Part shown: piece by piece, positions 1 through 10,426 of the stretch
How positions within the stretch are numbered: the first letter of the stretch is position 1
How the letters are laid out: each line of letters starts with the position of its first letter
Source: Cladobotryum mycophilum
Taxonomy: Eukaryota > Ascomycota > Sordariomycetes > Hypocreales > Hypocreaceae
Direction: 5' to 3'
DNA length: 64,000 bases
NCBI GenBank assembly: GCA_036429605.1
Contig: JAVFKD010000004.1
Location: 1,674,001 to 1,738,000, forward strand
Position numbers and translations under genes: made by a program
Notes under the pieces: model-generated
Told to the model about the DNA's origin: nothing
Databases searched by the model: none
The model's input: the letters and a program-made list of their open reading frames with translations, nothing else

Positions 1-2639
1 ATGATACGCCGCAGCCACGGACGCAGGCCAGTCCAGGTTCCGCTACGTACGGAGAGAATTCCGCGGTTGCTGGAGACTCATCGACCAATGCGAACAAGAG
101 GAAGTCGATTGATGACGGCGGTGCTGCGAAGCAGACAAGGAGTAAGAGAAATCGGGTGAGTCTTGAATCCTCTTTTCTTTTTTAAATTATCCATCCCTTC
201 AGCCGTTGTGGGCTGAGGGCCTGCCTGTTCGTCTCGTTCTCGTTCCCGTTCCCTCCCCCGGATGAGGCGGTTCGGGTGCTTGCATCGCGACGCGTGCGTG
301 CGCGGAGGATGGATATAGCTATGAGCAGCAGCAGCAGCAGTGAATGCGGAAAAGGCATAGGTGAACTAACAAACTCGTACTAGTATATATCAATTGCCTG
401 GTAAGCTCAATCTCGGCTTCAATAGAAATAGAGAATCCCATGTCGCTCGATAGTGAGTTTCAAGTCGGAGCTGAGCTGACCTTGACATGTGCAGCAATGA
501 ATGCAAAAGGCGCAAGATCAAATGTAACGGTGAGACGCCATGCCAGCGATGTGGCAATCTCAATCTGGCCTGTCTTTACGCCCCCAACTGCTGCTCAAAC
601 AACTTCAAGGACTCGGATGAGTACAGAAATGTTACTGCAGACCTCGCTCGCCTTCAAGACGAGGTAAACTGGCTTAACCAGACTGTCCGGTCCCTACAGA
701 ACGAGTCACGGCCTGTGCCCCAGACCGAACGCATCGTACCGGGGGCTTCGACTACCCTTGCGCCTTCCCTGTCCCAAAGTTCGGGATCTGGTCCGCGACC
801 CGAGTTGTTAAATGGAAGGCATGGTCCCTTCAAGGGCCCTACAAGCACAGCCTACAGTCTCGATGTAGCTAATGCCACCATCACCAACATGGGATGGAGA
901 GCAAGTGACGAGATGGATGATCCCGAGCCCCAATCACACGACCTCTCAGCTTCTGCCATCAACGGGATCGAGCCCCTTCTCGGATTCGACAAGGACGAGA
1001 TGGTGCGCCTTTGCCGAGTGCATGAAGATGAGATTGGAATTATGTATCCTGTCCTCGATATTCAAACCGTCATTGATCATGCCAAAAGTCTTGTTCTATT
1101 CCTCGATACCATCAGACATCAACGCCAGATAGAGCCGGTCAATGATGAAAAGACGCTACGGCTCAAGATCATCATGTGCTGTGCACTTGTCGTGGAGGGA
1201 CACGGACACAGCGAAAAGGCAGTTCGTCTATACCAGAGCATGGAGGCCGTCCTCAACCGTAAATTAATGGCAGATACCTGCGATGTTTCAAGTCTGCCGC
1301 TTCTGGCGCTTCTGGCTGGGTACCGCTTCTTATCCAATGAAGAAGTGCTTTCCTGGCGCGTCATGGGTCAGGTCGTCAGACTGTGTGTTGAGCTTGGAAT
1401 TCACCAGAGAAGGGGTTTGGAGCGAATACAAAACGAGTCAGAGAGGAAGAATGCGTTGAATAGCTTTTGGTCAGCCTATGTCTTGGATCGACGGTGGGCC
1501 TTTGGCACGGGGTTGCCATACGCCATTCATGACGAAGAGATTGATCCCAGGCTGCCTATGCCTGTAAGTACCTAATTCAACACCACATGGCTTCATAGAC
1601 GGGTTACTAACTGTGCTTAGGACGAGTACCCCTATCTTGTTGCCATGATCACTTATTCCCGAATAGGCGCCAAGGTTTGGCGTCAAGTTTCTCACTTTGG
1701 TCCAGTTCTGGCTCGTGAACTGCGTCATGAAGAGATTGAGCGCCTTGACCAAGAAATTCTGGCGTGGTACGATGGCGTACCAGAAGATATCAGGGTACAG
1801 AAGTGGGACAGGGAGAAGCAGATGACATCGACTCCGTCATACAATATACAGCGCTTAAGGATATGGACCTATTTGAGGTTGAACCAGGTAAGTTGTAGTA
1901 CCGCCCAGACGCTGCTTCATTCAGACTGACAGCGTACTAGATTCGGACATGGTTGTATACTCCAATATTACACAGTGCCACTAGCATCATGTCAAATCCA
2001 GCCCAAGCGCAGCGGGTTGTCGACCTCGCAAAGGACACCATCCAGTACCTCACCCACCTTAACAATACAACAAATCTATACCGAAGGACACAAGTATTCT
2101 ACCACCAATTTCTGGCCGCGGCCATATCAGTCGTGTTCCTTGCCTCCGTGCACGCCCCCGTCCGATTTAGTGCAGTTTGCCGTGAGGAGTTTTACATGGC
2201 GCTCGATTTAGTCAAAGATCTCTCCGCCAAAAGCTGGGTCTCACAACGGTTTTGGAGGACGATTCGGTGTCTGAAGGATGTTGCCCCTCGATTTGGGCTT
2301 AATCCGGACGATGACCCTCATTCGACAGCGGCGCTGGGCATGATTGGTCTTGCCAGGGGGCACATGGAACCAATACCCATGGGGCAATCATACCACAATC
2401 TGCCAATGCCTCCCAGCCAGCCTCCACACGACGGCTCAGTAAATAACGGTTCAAGGCTTGGGAATGAATTTTCACGAATTTTTGAGGGCTATGTCGGACT
2501 TAATGGATTTCCCCTGAACAACGGCAACGATGAGTCAGCGCAGCACTCCCATACTGATCTATCGTCGCCAGATTCGCAGAATGCCGTCTATCAGGCTGGC
2601 GACGGAACCGTTTTCACCCACATGCGAGAAATGTTTTAG
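1..2639 (+). CDS. Zn(II)2Cys6 fungal transcription factor, 5' end outside window
   Basis: Nuclear DNA-binding regulator. Exons read as 3-155, 384-400, 495-1563, 1621-1887 and 1941-2639, whose sum (2205 nt) is a whole number of codons. The frame at the left edge is open, so the start lies upstream. The binuclear zinc cluster CNECKRRKIKC, then CQRC and a sixth Cys, has spacing C-X2-C-X6-C-X5-C-X2-C-X6-C. It is split after the second base of its first Cys codon, and the residues just before it (YISIA) come from a 17-nt micro-exon with good splice sites. A coiled linker (DLARLQDEVNWLNQTVRSLQ) follows, then a fungal_trans-like middle homology region. Beginning translation at the ATG at 496 would lose the first Cys, so a model without the micro-exon is wrong. 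Targets cannot be told from sequence. Confidence 0.9.
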
Positions 2640-3325
2640 TATCATACAGGTAGGTTATGACTTAGCGTGGCGTCAACGTGGTTTCAAAATGGGCAGTATA
2701 TTTAGATGATGAGTGGATGATGTCAGGAGCGACAAGATTAGGGAAGCAGCATAACCTGTGACTCCGTAATAGATATAGCCAGTGTACTTTATTTCCTTTT
2801 CTTTGGTTGAAATGGTTGATGGCAGATTAGCTGTGTGACTACTTAATGCAGAGGTAACCAATTATTATTATTAGCGGGGGCAGTTAATCAGTTGATGCAT
2901 CTTTAACTCTTGTCGAGATGTTAAGCTGAGGCAGAAGTGACAGGTTGCTCTTGCCGTCATGTAACATAAAGATCTAGCACTTTAGGCCACAACTGGGCAC
3001 TTCCTTCCAAAATTTCGGTATTTGCCTACTGAGATGGTGTGAAACAGGCGTGGGCATGATAGTGTTAGTTCCTCCCTTCCCTCGAGTGCTAAGAGTCAGA
3101 AGGTTCACCCCCTTTACCCTCGCCTTCACCTACAGCTTTTCGAATCGTCAACCATCTTCTCCAGTTGACATCTTCTCTAATTGACAACATTCACATTCAT
3201 CCTCACGTTTTACTTGTGTTTTCTCTACTACAAACTGTTTTCGTCTTCCATGTCAAGCACTACAACTACTTCGCCGCTAACCGCCTCCCATTCAACCTCG
3301 TTGATTCACCAGGCAATCTAACCGC
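2640..3325. other. Intergenic: 3' end of the first regulator and promoter/5' UTR of the C2H2 gene
   Basis: No open frame with gene-like character. The last 200 bases are pyrimidine-rich, typical of a fungal 5' leader before the ATG at 3326. Confidence 0.6.
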
Positions 3326-3987
3326 ATGGATAATCAATGCCACACATGTGGTAAGATCTTCCCCACTGGAAGATATGCCAGAGATCAACACTGCTACGCC
3401 ACAGGGCATCAATCTCCCAAATATCGATGTAGTGTCTGCCGCTTCTGGTCTTACGACCAAGAGGAATGCGATGATCATATGGATTACCACAATCACTGGC
3501 CATACGAGTGTCACTGTTGTCGCAGGACTTTTCCCACGGAAGGGGATCGTGAGGAGCACGAGGCAGACCACCACTGGTACTGTGCTTCTTGTGATCGCCA
3601 GTTCCAGAATTACAACAACATCAAAATGGTATGGCTCCATTATGGTCACCAATGGCCGCACTAACATTGAACCTACCAGCACTTCAACTCTCGCATTCAT
3701 CGAGGTCAAGAAATACCATGCCCTTGCTGTACAAGACAGTTCACCTCTGCAACCGGCGCTGCAAACCATCTCGAAAGTGGAAGCTGCCCTGAAGCTCGCG
3801 GGCTGAGTCGAGATCAAGTATACAGGGTAGTGAGATCAAAGGACCCAAAGGGACTGATCACCAAGAAACTTATCGGTTGGACTGGTTCATGCATCCTGGA
3901 ATGGGTGGGCTTACGAGTGTTATCTATGCCACCGTGAGTTTACACGACTAGCCGATTTGACCCAGCATTTAAACTCGCCAACACGTA
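3326..3987 (+). pseudogene. C2H2 zinc-finger protein, six fingers, frame broken before the last finger
   Basis: Exon 1 is 3326-3628 and exon 2 starts at 3680 after a 51-nt GT-AG intron inside finger four. Finger cores in order are CHTC, CSVC, CHCC, CASC, CPCC and CYLC, each followed by paired His/Cys at finger spacing. The reading frame stops at 3935-3937, shortly after KKLIGW (186 aa). The next frame over the same bases reads ASWNGWAYECYLCHREF and continues to about 3987, which is the family's last finger. The frame change lies at about 3890 and several residues of the usual linker seem to be missing, so this looks like a real small deletion rather than a homopolymer miscall. Downstream remnants (4000-4240) no longer align clearly. 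Function unknown; may be a decaying copy of a multigene fungal family. Confidence 0.65.
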
Positions 3988-4972
3988 AGTTCCGTACCGC
4001 TTCACATATGGCAATTTTCTCACATTCTTCCTCCCCAGTCGACGTCGAGCTCTGGCATTCATGGCACACCCACCATTTTAGTAACTTCTATTCCATGTGT
4101 ATTCTCACTATTTAGGCCTACAGCCTTGCGTTGTACACTTTTCCTTTGCAGGGTCGAATGTGCAGGTGCAAATGGGAAAGGGGGCATCGCAGTCGTAAAA
4201 GCTTTGAGAACTGTGTTAGCTAGGTATTGATTTTATACATTGGGAAATGCCGATTAATGGGCTAACCAGGTCGTTTGCGAGCTATAAGTGTGAGGATTTG
4301 CCATTTGCTTCTCATTCAGACTGGCTATGACAATATCTAAAGCGTCGGAGAGAGTGTCGCGGCGGATTGAAGCCGCCTAGGTAGTGGTGGGTAGAAGCAC
4401 CAGACTAGAGAGGATACAGCGCGGGTTCATTTTGTAAAAGTTGATTTCTTGAAAGCTACCGACTTTGAGGGGATGAACTGTGACCTTGCTCTGAGCTTAT
4501 ATCCCGCCTTATATACCCCAGAGGGAGGACGGATGGATTCATCCCTAGACGGTCTATGCGCTCATGGCCCCCCAACTTGTCTCATGAACAATGACCAGTT
4601 CGACCAAGGATGCCATCACGGTGTACAAATCGGGAAATACTGCACAGCTTCAGCCACCGAGGGTCCAAGGTTTTCAGGCATTTAATCCCACTGGTTCCTG
4701 CGGTCTCGTGACGGCAGAACTCTCCAGTACCATCCATGCAAATAAATAACATCCAAAAAACCAATGCTTGAATCAGAGACCACCCGATGCCGGGTAGCGG
4801 TCAGTGAGTCGCGCACCCCCTAGAAATCCCCAGAAACCAATAATGCTGACAACTGTAGGTCATCGGTCATGTTCGAGATTTCCGTTTTTGGTTATTGTGA
4901 CTCAAGATAAGCAAATGGACTGAGCGAATAGGACAGCTTACCTTGACGTGTTGTCAGGTTGCCCGCGGGAAA

Positions 4973-4982
4973 CTCGGGCTGT
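4973..4982 (+). promoter_or_regulatory. CCGCGGGAAA site, copy 1
   Basis: The 10-mer CCGCGGGAAA is repeated at 5175 and 7459. CCGCGG is an inverted pair of CGG triplets, the half-site type that Zn2Cys6 proteins bind. Binding by the neighbouring regulator is inference. Confidence 0.45.
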
Positions 4983-5170
4983 CAATATGGATGAGTAGTT
5001 GGTGGCTGTAACGCCACCACTTTTTTGACAGCCAGACAAAATATGGAGTTGTTTACGTGATGTTAAACAACGTTGGCCGTGATCGGCTTGCGTTGCTTGT
5101 TAAAAATAATTTTATGAGGTATTATAGAATGTATTGAAGGAACAGTACATGTTGAACTTGGCAAGCGCTC

Positions 5171-5184
5171 TTTCCCGCGGGAAA
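5171..5184. promoter_or_regulatory. Perfect 14-bp palindrome TTTCCCGCGGGAAA, copy 2 of the site
   Basis: A perfect palindrome about 100 bases before the ATG of the Zn2Cys6 gene at 5283, containing the shared CCGCGGGAAA. Position and symmetry suit an autoregulatory operator for a dimeric regulator (inference). Confidence 0.5.
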
Positions 5185-5282
5185 CTGTCTCCGTTATTCT
5201 CATCCCATATGAGGACTGGCCATTTGAATATTCGGTTCTCAATACATTCTCAATACACCAAACTGAACTGAATCTGGTGACG

Positions 5283-7381
5283 ATGCCGGAGCAGCAGCAG
5301 CAGCAAAGTCAAGGTGAACGGCCTTACAGGTCTCACCTCCGCCCGGCCTGCGTTCCATGCCGACGGAGAAAGTCCCGGTGTCAAACCGAGACCAACGCCA
5401 GCGCCTGCTTGATGTGTCGGGCTCATCGCACTGATTGCTACTTTCCCGGAGACTCGCGGCGCAGTGAGGGTACCCCTGAATCTGGTCGCCGCTCTCGCAG
5501 ACGTGAAGCTCGGTCATCGACGCTGGCATCCGGCCCGGGCGCCACGAGGACTACGGCTAGAACGCCGACACCATTGCATGGCACGTCACCAGTGGTTCAA
5601 TGCTTGACTCAAAGCCGCCACAACACCCAGGAGGATGAATCCCTCATGGCCCTCAGCTCGGCAGATGACCAGCACCATAATCTACACATTGTCGGACCCG
5701 TCGTAACCAATGATAGCCATGTTCTATCCAACTATCTGTCAGGTATACCCGGTGCCACACGAAGTACTCGAATGATGATCCCAGAGTCGGCCAGTCGGTC
5801 TCGTCCCGTGCTCTTCACTGAAGTCCAGAAGAGGCCCGTCGGTATCCAAGCACACCGTAGTCCGTCGGCGGAGAAGCTCGAGATCATCGAGAGGCTGTTG
5901 GAGCCTCACACGCAACATGTCATTAATGAGTTGGTCTCAATGCTTTATTTATCCTCTACTATGTGTTGTGTAACCTGTTTTCTGACGACGACGCTTGGGG
6001 TAGGTACTTTGACAAGGTCAACACTTGTTTCCCCCTATTAGACGAAGTATCCTTCCGCCGGCAGTTCAACGACGACAAGTCTCGCATATCCCCGGCTCTG
6101 ATGGCTTGCCTTTATGCGCATACAACAATTTACTGGCAATACTCTCCGATTCTGTCAAATTACAGATGTCCCGACAGCCGCTTCATCTGGAACCTGGCCA
6201 ATGAGGCCGTCTACTCGGAGCTGCACCTGTCTCCAGGCATGTCCACCATAAAAGCCATTCTTCTAAACATTGGAGGGCGTCCGACCACGTCCCTCATTGG
6301 GAACGGTGTGCTACTTGGGTCGGCTGTCTCAATGGCCCATTCTCTCGGGCTGAATCACAACCCCCTGCCGTGGAAGATCCCACAGCCAGAGAAGTACTTG
6401 CGAATGAAAATATGGTGGGCTTTGTTGGTTCACGATAGATGGTACGTTTTACTCCTTTCCTTTCAGCCATTGACCAAGTAGATAAATTGACTTGCCGCCT
6501 TTGACAGGACAAGTCTGGCCCATGGAACTCCACCACTCATCTCACGATCGCAGTATGATGTACCACCTCCAACTCTCGAGTATCTGTGTGACGATACCGC
6601 AACAGAAAGCAAGCACCGAACTGCATCTATCTTTATAGCCCTGGTAGGACTGACTGATGTACTGGATCAGCATTTGCAGCACGTCTACCATATAGGACGC
6701 GACAAGCCATGGAACACAACCAACCTCGAGCTAAGTCTAAACGCTTGGGTCGAGACCCTCAGTGGAAGCTGCCGTCTCATCGTCATTCGCGGTTCCCGAC
6801 TCGACATCCCCGGGGCTGCCAATCTTCGTCTGGCGTACTTGACCGCTCGCCTTTTGCTGCAGCGTATAGAGCTAGAAGAAGACAAGCAATCCTACGAGTC
6901 GAACGAGAGCAGGCTCATGAATCGCTACTCGCAGGCCCGCCAAACAGCAGAGGAGATTCTAATGCTCACTCAGGAGTTCCAACCCGAACATCTTGGCGAC
7001 TTTTGGCTCCCCATCAGTGCCTTTACGTACCCCGCGACGGTCAACTTCTTGCTGCGCTGCGCTCTGGAGACGGAGAATTCGCCCGAGGGATTAGCGCAGA
7101 GTGGCTCCTTTAGAATCGTGCGCGATCTCATCGCCACACTGAGATGCCACCAAGAAAAGTACGGCTGGGAACTGGGCGACGTCTGTCTAGCGCAGCATGC
7201 CGAGCTGGTAGAGAAAATCCTGGCGGGAGTGGCGCTGGATGAACAGGGACAGGGGAGCAACAACAACAGCAACAATGACGGCGGCAGCGCCATGGATATT
7301 CAAGACTTTATTATGCCGGACTCGTCCATTTTAGATCAGTTCTTCCCTAGTCTATGGGATCCGTTGCAGAGTGCCTGGTGA
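5283..7381 (+). CDS. Zn(II)2Cys6 transcription factor with fungal_trans domain
   Basis: Nuclear regulator of 652 aa. Exons 5283-5929, 6004-6441 and 6508-7381 sum to 653 codons. The zinc cluster CVPCRRRKSRC then CLMC and a sixth Cys lies at about residues 23-52, after a short Gln run. Intron 1 has the weak donor GTTGGT, a CTGAC branch site at 5982 and a TAG acceptor. Splicing it joins NE to YFDKVNTCFPLLDE, the conserved entry of the fungal-specific transcription factor domain, and this decided the junction. The domain continues through GNGVLLGSAVSMAHSLGLN and WWALLVHDRW. The tail is Asn-rich and acidic. The next gene, 350 bases downstream on the same strand, is an aminotransferase, and both upstream regions share CCGCGGGAAA, so it is the likely target (inference). 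Confidence 0.88.
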
Positions 7382-7732
7382 TGGACGTATGGGAGAGTGG
7401 TGGGACAAGGATCTTGGGGAGGGCTGACGTGGTGGGTGTTTTGCCGAGGGGGATTTCGCCGCGGGAAAAGTTGGCCGCGGGGGAGCGAATGGAAGACAAT
7501 AGGAGGATATTGATCCACAACGATACGATATCGGAAGACTACGACATGGCGAGTTGATTCAAAGAAGATATAAATAAAGGTCAAATCCGATCATGTCTGG
7601 CATATGATCATCATCCATGGGCAACTAAACTTCCCAACACAACGAAGCGCCGGCAACATTGTGTACGAAGTTACTACTTCTTCCAAGACCCAAGTCTTCT
7701 TCACTTCAGTTCAAAGGTTCTTCAAAAAAAAA
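7382..7732. other. Regulator 3' UTR and aminotransferase promoter
   Basis: No gene. Holds the third CCGCGGGAAA (7459-7468) and another CCGCGG at 7475-7480, then an A10 run just before the ATG at 7733. Confidence 0.6.
7459..7468 (+). promoter_or_regulatory. CCGCGGGAAA site, copy 3, upstream of the aminotransferase
   Basis: Exact match to the two sites upstream of the regulator, 265 bases before the aminotransferase ATG. A second CCGCGG follows 6 bases later. Confidence 0.45.
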
Positions 7733-9137
7733 ATGGCACCCGGGGCCCTCATTGAACCTGAAAGCCCCCTCTCGCCCCGGTGACAGAGCAGCCAGACCTC
7801 CTCCCCACCCTCTACCATGGCTACAATCAGGAAAAGGCCGTCCAAAAGACCAAGAAGTATCTCGCCAACTACGGTACAAAGTTCCATCAGGATGTAGTCA
7901 CCGGCGCTCAGGGGCTGTACATCTACACAGCATCCGGTCACCGGGTTCTCGACTGGACGTCTGGTCAGATGTCTTGCCTGCTCGGCCACGGGCATCCCGA
8001 AATCGTCAAGACGATCGTGGATCACGCCATGTACTTGGATCACTTGTTCTCTGGTATGGTGTCTCCGCCGGTGATTAGCCTGGCGGAGCGTTTGTGCGGT
8101 GCCCTCCCTGATGGTCTGGATAAAGCCTTTTTCTGTCCACCGGGGGCGAGAGCAATGAGGCCGCCATAAAGATGGCCAAGGTATACACGGGCAAGTTTGA
8201 GATTGTCGGGCTCGCTGCCTCCTGGCACGGTATGACTGGTCAAGCACTTGGGGCACAATACCATTTCGGTCGCAAGGGTCAGGGGCCAATGATTCCGGGA
8301 CAGTTCATGTTGCCCGCGCCAAATGCTTATCGATCCGAGTTCCGTAAGCCGGATGGCTCGTACGACTGGGAGGCTGAGCTGAATTACGGCTGGCGGATGA
8401 TTGATCTGCAATCCTGTGGCTCATTAGCTGCCTGTATTGTTGAGTGCATTCAGAGCTCGGGGGGCATGCATGTCCTACCACCCGGCTACCTCAAAGCCCT
8501 GAAGAAACATTGTGAAGCAAGGGGCATGCTTCTCATCGTTGATGAAGCACAAACAGGCGTAGGTCGATGCGGAGACTTTATGGCCATCAACCATGAAGAC
8601 GTGGTTCCAGACATCCTCACCCTCTCCAAGACGCTTGGAAACGGACTTCCCCTCAGCGCTGTCGTAACCAGCAACGAAATTGAGAGCGTCTGCGACGAGA
8701 GGGGATACATGTTCTACACCACACATGTCAACGACCCCCTCCCCGCCGCCGTAGGCGACAAGGTCCTCGAAATCGTCTTCCGCGACAACCTCATCCCGCA
8801 CGCCTGCCAGCTCGGCGCCCTCCTACACCAGGGACTCGAGGGTCTCAAATCACGATACGCCTGCATCGGCGACGTGCGCGGGCGCGGCCTCATGGCCGGG
8901 ATAGAAATCGTGGCGGACCGGCGGACTGGCAAGGAGCCCGCGCTGGAGCTGGCCAGGAAGATTGGGGACAGGGCGTACGAGCTGGGCGTGTGGGCGAACC
9001 TCAGCAGCCACCCGAGCTTTGGGGGCACGTTTAGGATCGCGCCGCCGATCACGGTGACGAGGGGGCAGGTGGAGGAGGGATTGGGCATGTTGGAGAGGGC
9101 GTTTGCGGAGACGGAGGGGACGTTGGCTTTATACTAA
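7733..9137 (+). CDS. Class III PLP aminotransferase, 2,2-dialkylglycine decarboxylase-like; two frame breaks
   Basis: Cytosolic PLP enzyme of the ornithine-aminotransferase-like fold; dialkylglycine decarboxylases decarboxylate and transaminate 2,2-dialkylglycines with pyruvate (family knowledge). Intronless. The product reads MAPGALIEPES, then TEQPDLLPTLYHGY, a substrate/PLP region, VDEAQTGVGR with the PLP-contacting Asp, SKTLGNGLPLS with the Schiff-base Lys, and GGTFRIAPP near the end. The frame slips by one base at C4 (7775-7778) and at T5 (8128-8132, in the PLP-phosphate glycine motif). One extra base at each site restores 468 aa without a gap, close to family length. Everything else is intact, so a sequence error is more likely than decay. 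It sits directly behind a Zn2Cys6 regulator on the same strand. Confidence 0.8.
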
Positions 9138-9331
9138 TGGGGATGAAGGCTTGGGATGAAGGCTTCATAATGGGAAAGAGATAATGTTGGTGTTTATTTA
9201 TTTTTGAGCTAGCACAGTATGTTTCATGGAATGGCGTTTGTTATTTACAATTGATATTACTATGTTCGTTATCATCATGAGTGTATTTGAGAGACCAAGC
9301 CTTCTGGTGGACATGGTTGAAACACATCGAT

Positions 9332-9813
9332 TCATATAAGACAATGAACGTGATTCAACCGACTCACCGGCCTCCCACTCTCATCCTCCGAACCCGAAGA
9401 GTCATGATCCATACCCATCCTCTTCATCTGCGACTTCATCTTGAGAGGGACCCCGGGCGTCGAGCTAGGCGCACAGTCATCGCACCGGCGGCCCCTCAGA
9501 TACTGCTCGAAATTCAGATTCTTCTTGCAGCCCCCTTGCAGACGCGGAGGGTGAGGCGCTCCTCCGTGTGGATCCCGAGGGGCAGGAAGTAATCGCACAA
9601 TACGCAGGCATAGTCGTATGTGGTGGTGATGCCGATGTCGTCTTTGCACTCTGGGCATACGATGCCTCCGGAGTGTAGGCCGATGATGTGATGGGTGGGT
9701 GCGGATTTGGGGGGCGGGTTTTTTTGTTCGATTGTATGCATTGTGGATTGCGTAGGGGATGCGGTGATGAATATGAGGACGACTAATGGGCAATAGAGAG
9801 TGGTCGATGGCAT
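9332..9813 (-). CDS. Small cysteine-paired protein, possibly secreted; one frame break
   Basis: Not recognised. From the ATG at 9813 the N-terminus is hydrophobic (MPSTTLYCPLVVLIFITA), which could be a signal peptide; a second ATG at 9741 would give a cytosolic form. The body has paired Cys motifs: CPEC, CVLC, CKGGC after frame correction, and CDDC, suggesting a zinc-binding or disulphide fold. The frame breaks in a run of five C on the + strand near 9529-9533. One more base joins LTLRVCKG to CKKNLNFEQYLRGRRC and gives 160 aa. The C-terminus is charged and Ser/Asp/Glu-rich. A GTGAGT donor near 9367 could add another exon. Convergent with the aminotransferase. Confidence 0.5.
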
Positions 9814-10234
9814 TGTCTTATATATGATGAGGGCATACATATTGTGCATTCGATACTTGAAGGCATTATTCACGATGACTCTTAATTGGAAAACAAGACG
9901 ATGATGAAAGAATAAAAATGGTATCATTCATAAACTCATGGATATCTCGTTCCTCCAAAACGTCGTTTTGTCATTTCACACACAATGACATGCTGTTCAA
10001 CTGTCGTCGTCGCCGTCGTCGCTTTCTTTGTCCCAAAACCCAAAATACCAAAAATACCAAAGAAAAAGAACGCCAACAACAAAAAAGCCGCCCATGCAAT
10101 GCAATGCAATGCCCCCCGCTATGCATTCAATACCAAAAGAAGAAGAAGATGATGATGAAGGAAAAGAAAAAGTTTCGTTTTAAGCGAGGGCAAGGTTGGT
10201 TGATTGGTTTGTCTTGTTTGATGATGTCTCATGT
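9814..10234. other. Intergenic, low complexity
   Basis: Poly-A/AAG-rich stretches and repeated GCAATGCAAT around 10090-10120. No coding sequence supported on either strand. Confidence 0.5.
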
Positions 10235-10426
10235 TCATCTTGATCGAAGTTTCATGTGTGGGCTGAGGCGTCGAATGATGGTCTGGGTAGCCACGACAAG
10301 GACCATGAGGACCTCCAGGCCGACGATGCTGACCCATAGGGTGTTGAGGAGCTTCTCTTCATAGTGGCTGGAGTAGCCGTTGAAGTGACCGTTTGAGACG
10401 GCAAAGGTAGGCATGCCACGGGCCAT
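10235..10426 (-). CDS. Small single-pass membrane protein, unknown
   Basis: A 63-aa frame starting MARGMPTFAVSNGHFN with one strong hydrophobic segment (LLNTLWVSIVGLEVLMVLVVAT) followed by a basic tail (RRLSPHMKLRSR). The topology suggests a small tail-type membrane subunit. The hydrophobic segment with flanking charges and the isolated position argue for a real gene, but no family was recognised. Upstream minus-strand sequence could hold a 5' UTR intron. Confidence 0.4.
   Translation of the reverse strand: MARGMPTFAVSNGHFNGYSSHYEEKLLNTLWVSIVGLEVLMVLVVATQTIIRRLSPHMKLRSR

Larger units (their letters stand above)
3988..5282. other. Intergenic, with promoter of the second Zn2Cys6 regulator
   Basis: Contains possible 3' remnants of the broken C2H2 gene up to about 4240 and then no convincing coding sequence. 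Two copies of CCGCGGGAAA lie at 4973 and 5175, 300 and 100 bases upstream of the regulator's ATG. Confidence 0.6.

Noticed and set aside
5963..6481. Separate gene starting at GTG 5963
   Set aside because: The frame is exon 2 of the Zn2Cys6 gene; splicing 5930-6003 joins it to exon 1 at a conserved motif.
7780..8169. Short independent protein ending at 8169
   Set aside because: It is the first third of the aminotransferase, cut off by a one-base slip in a T run.
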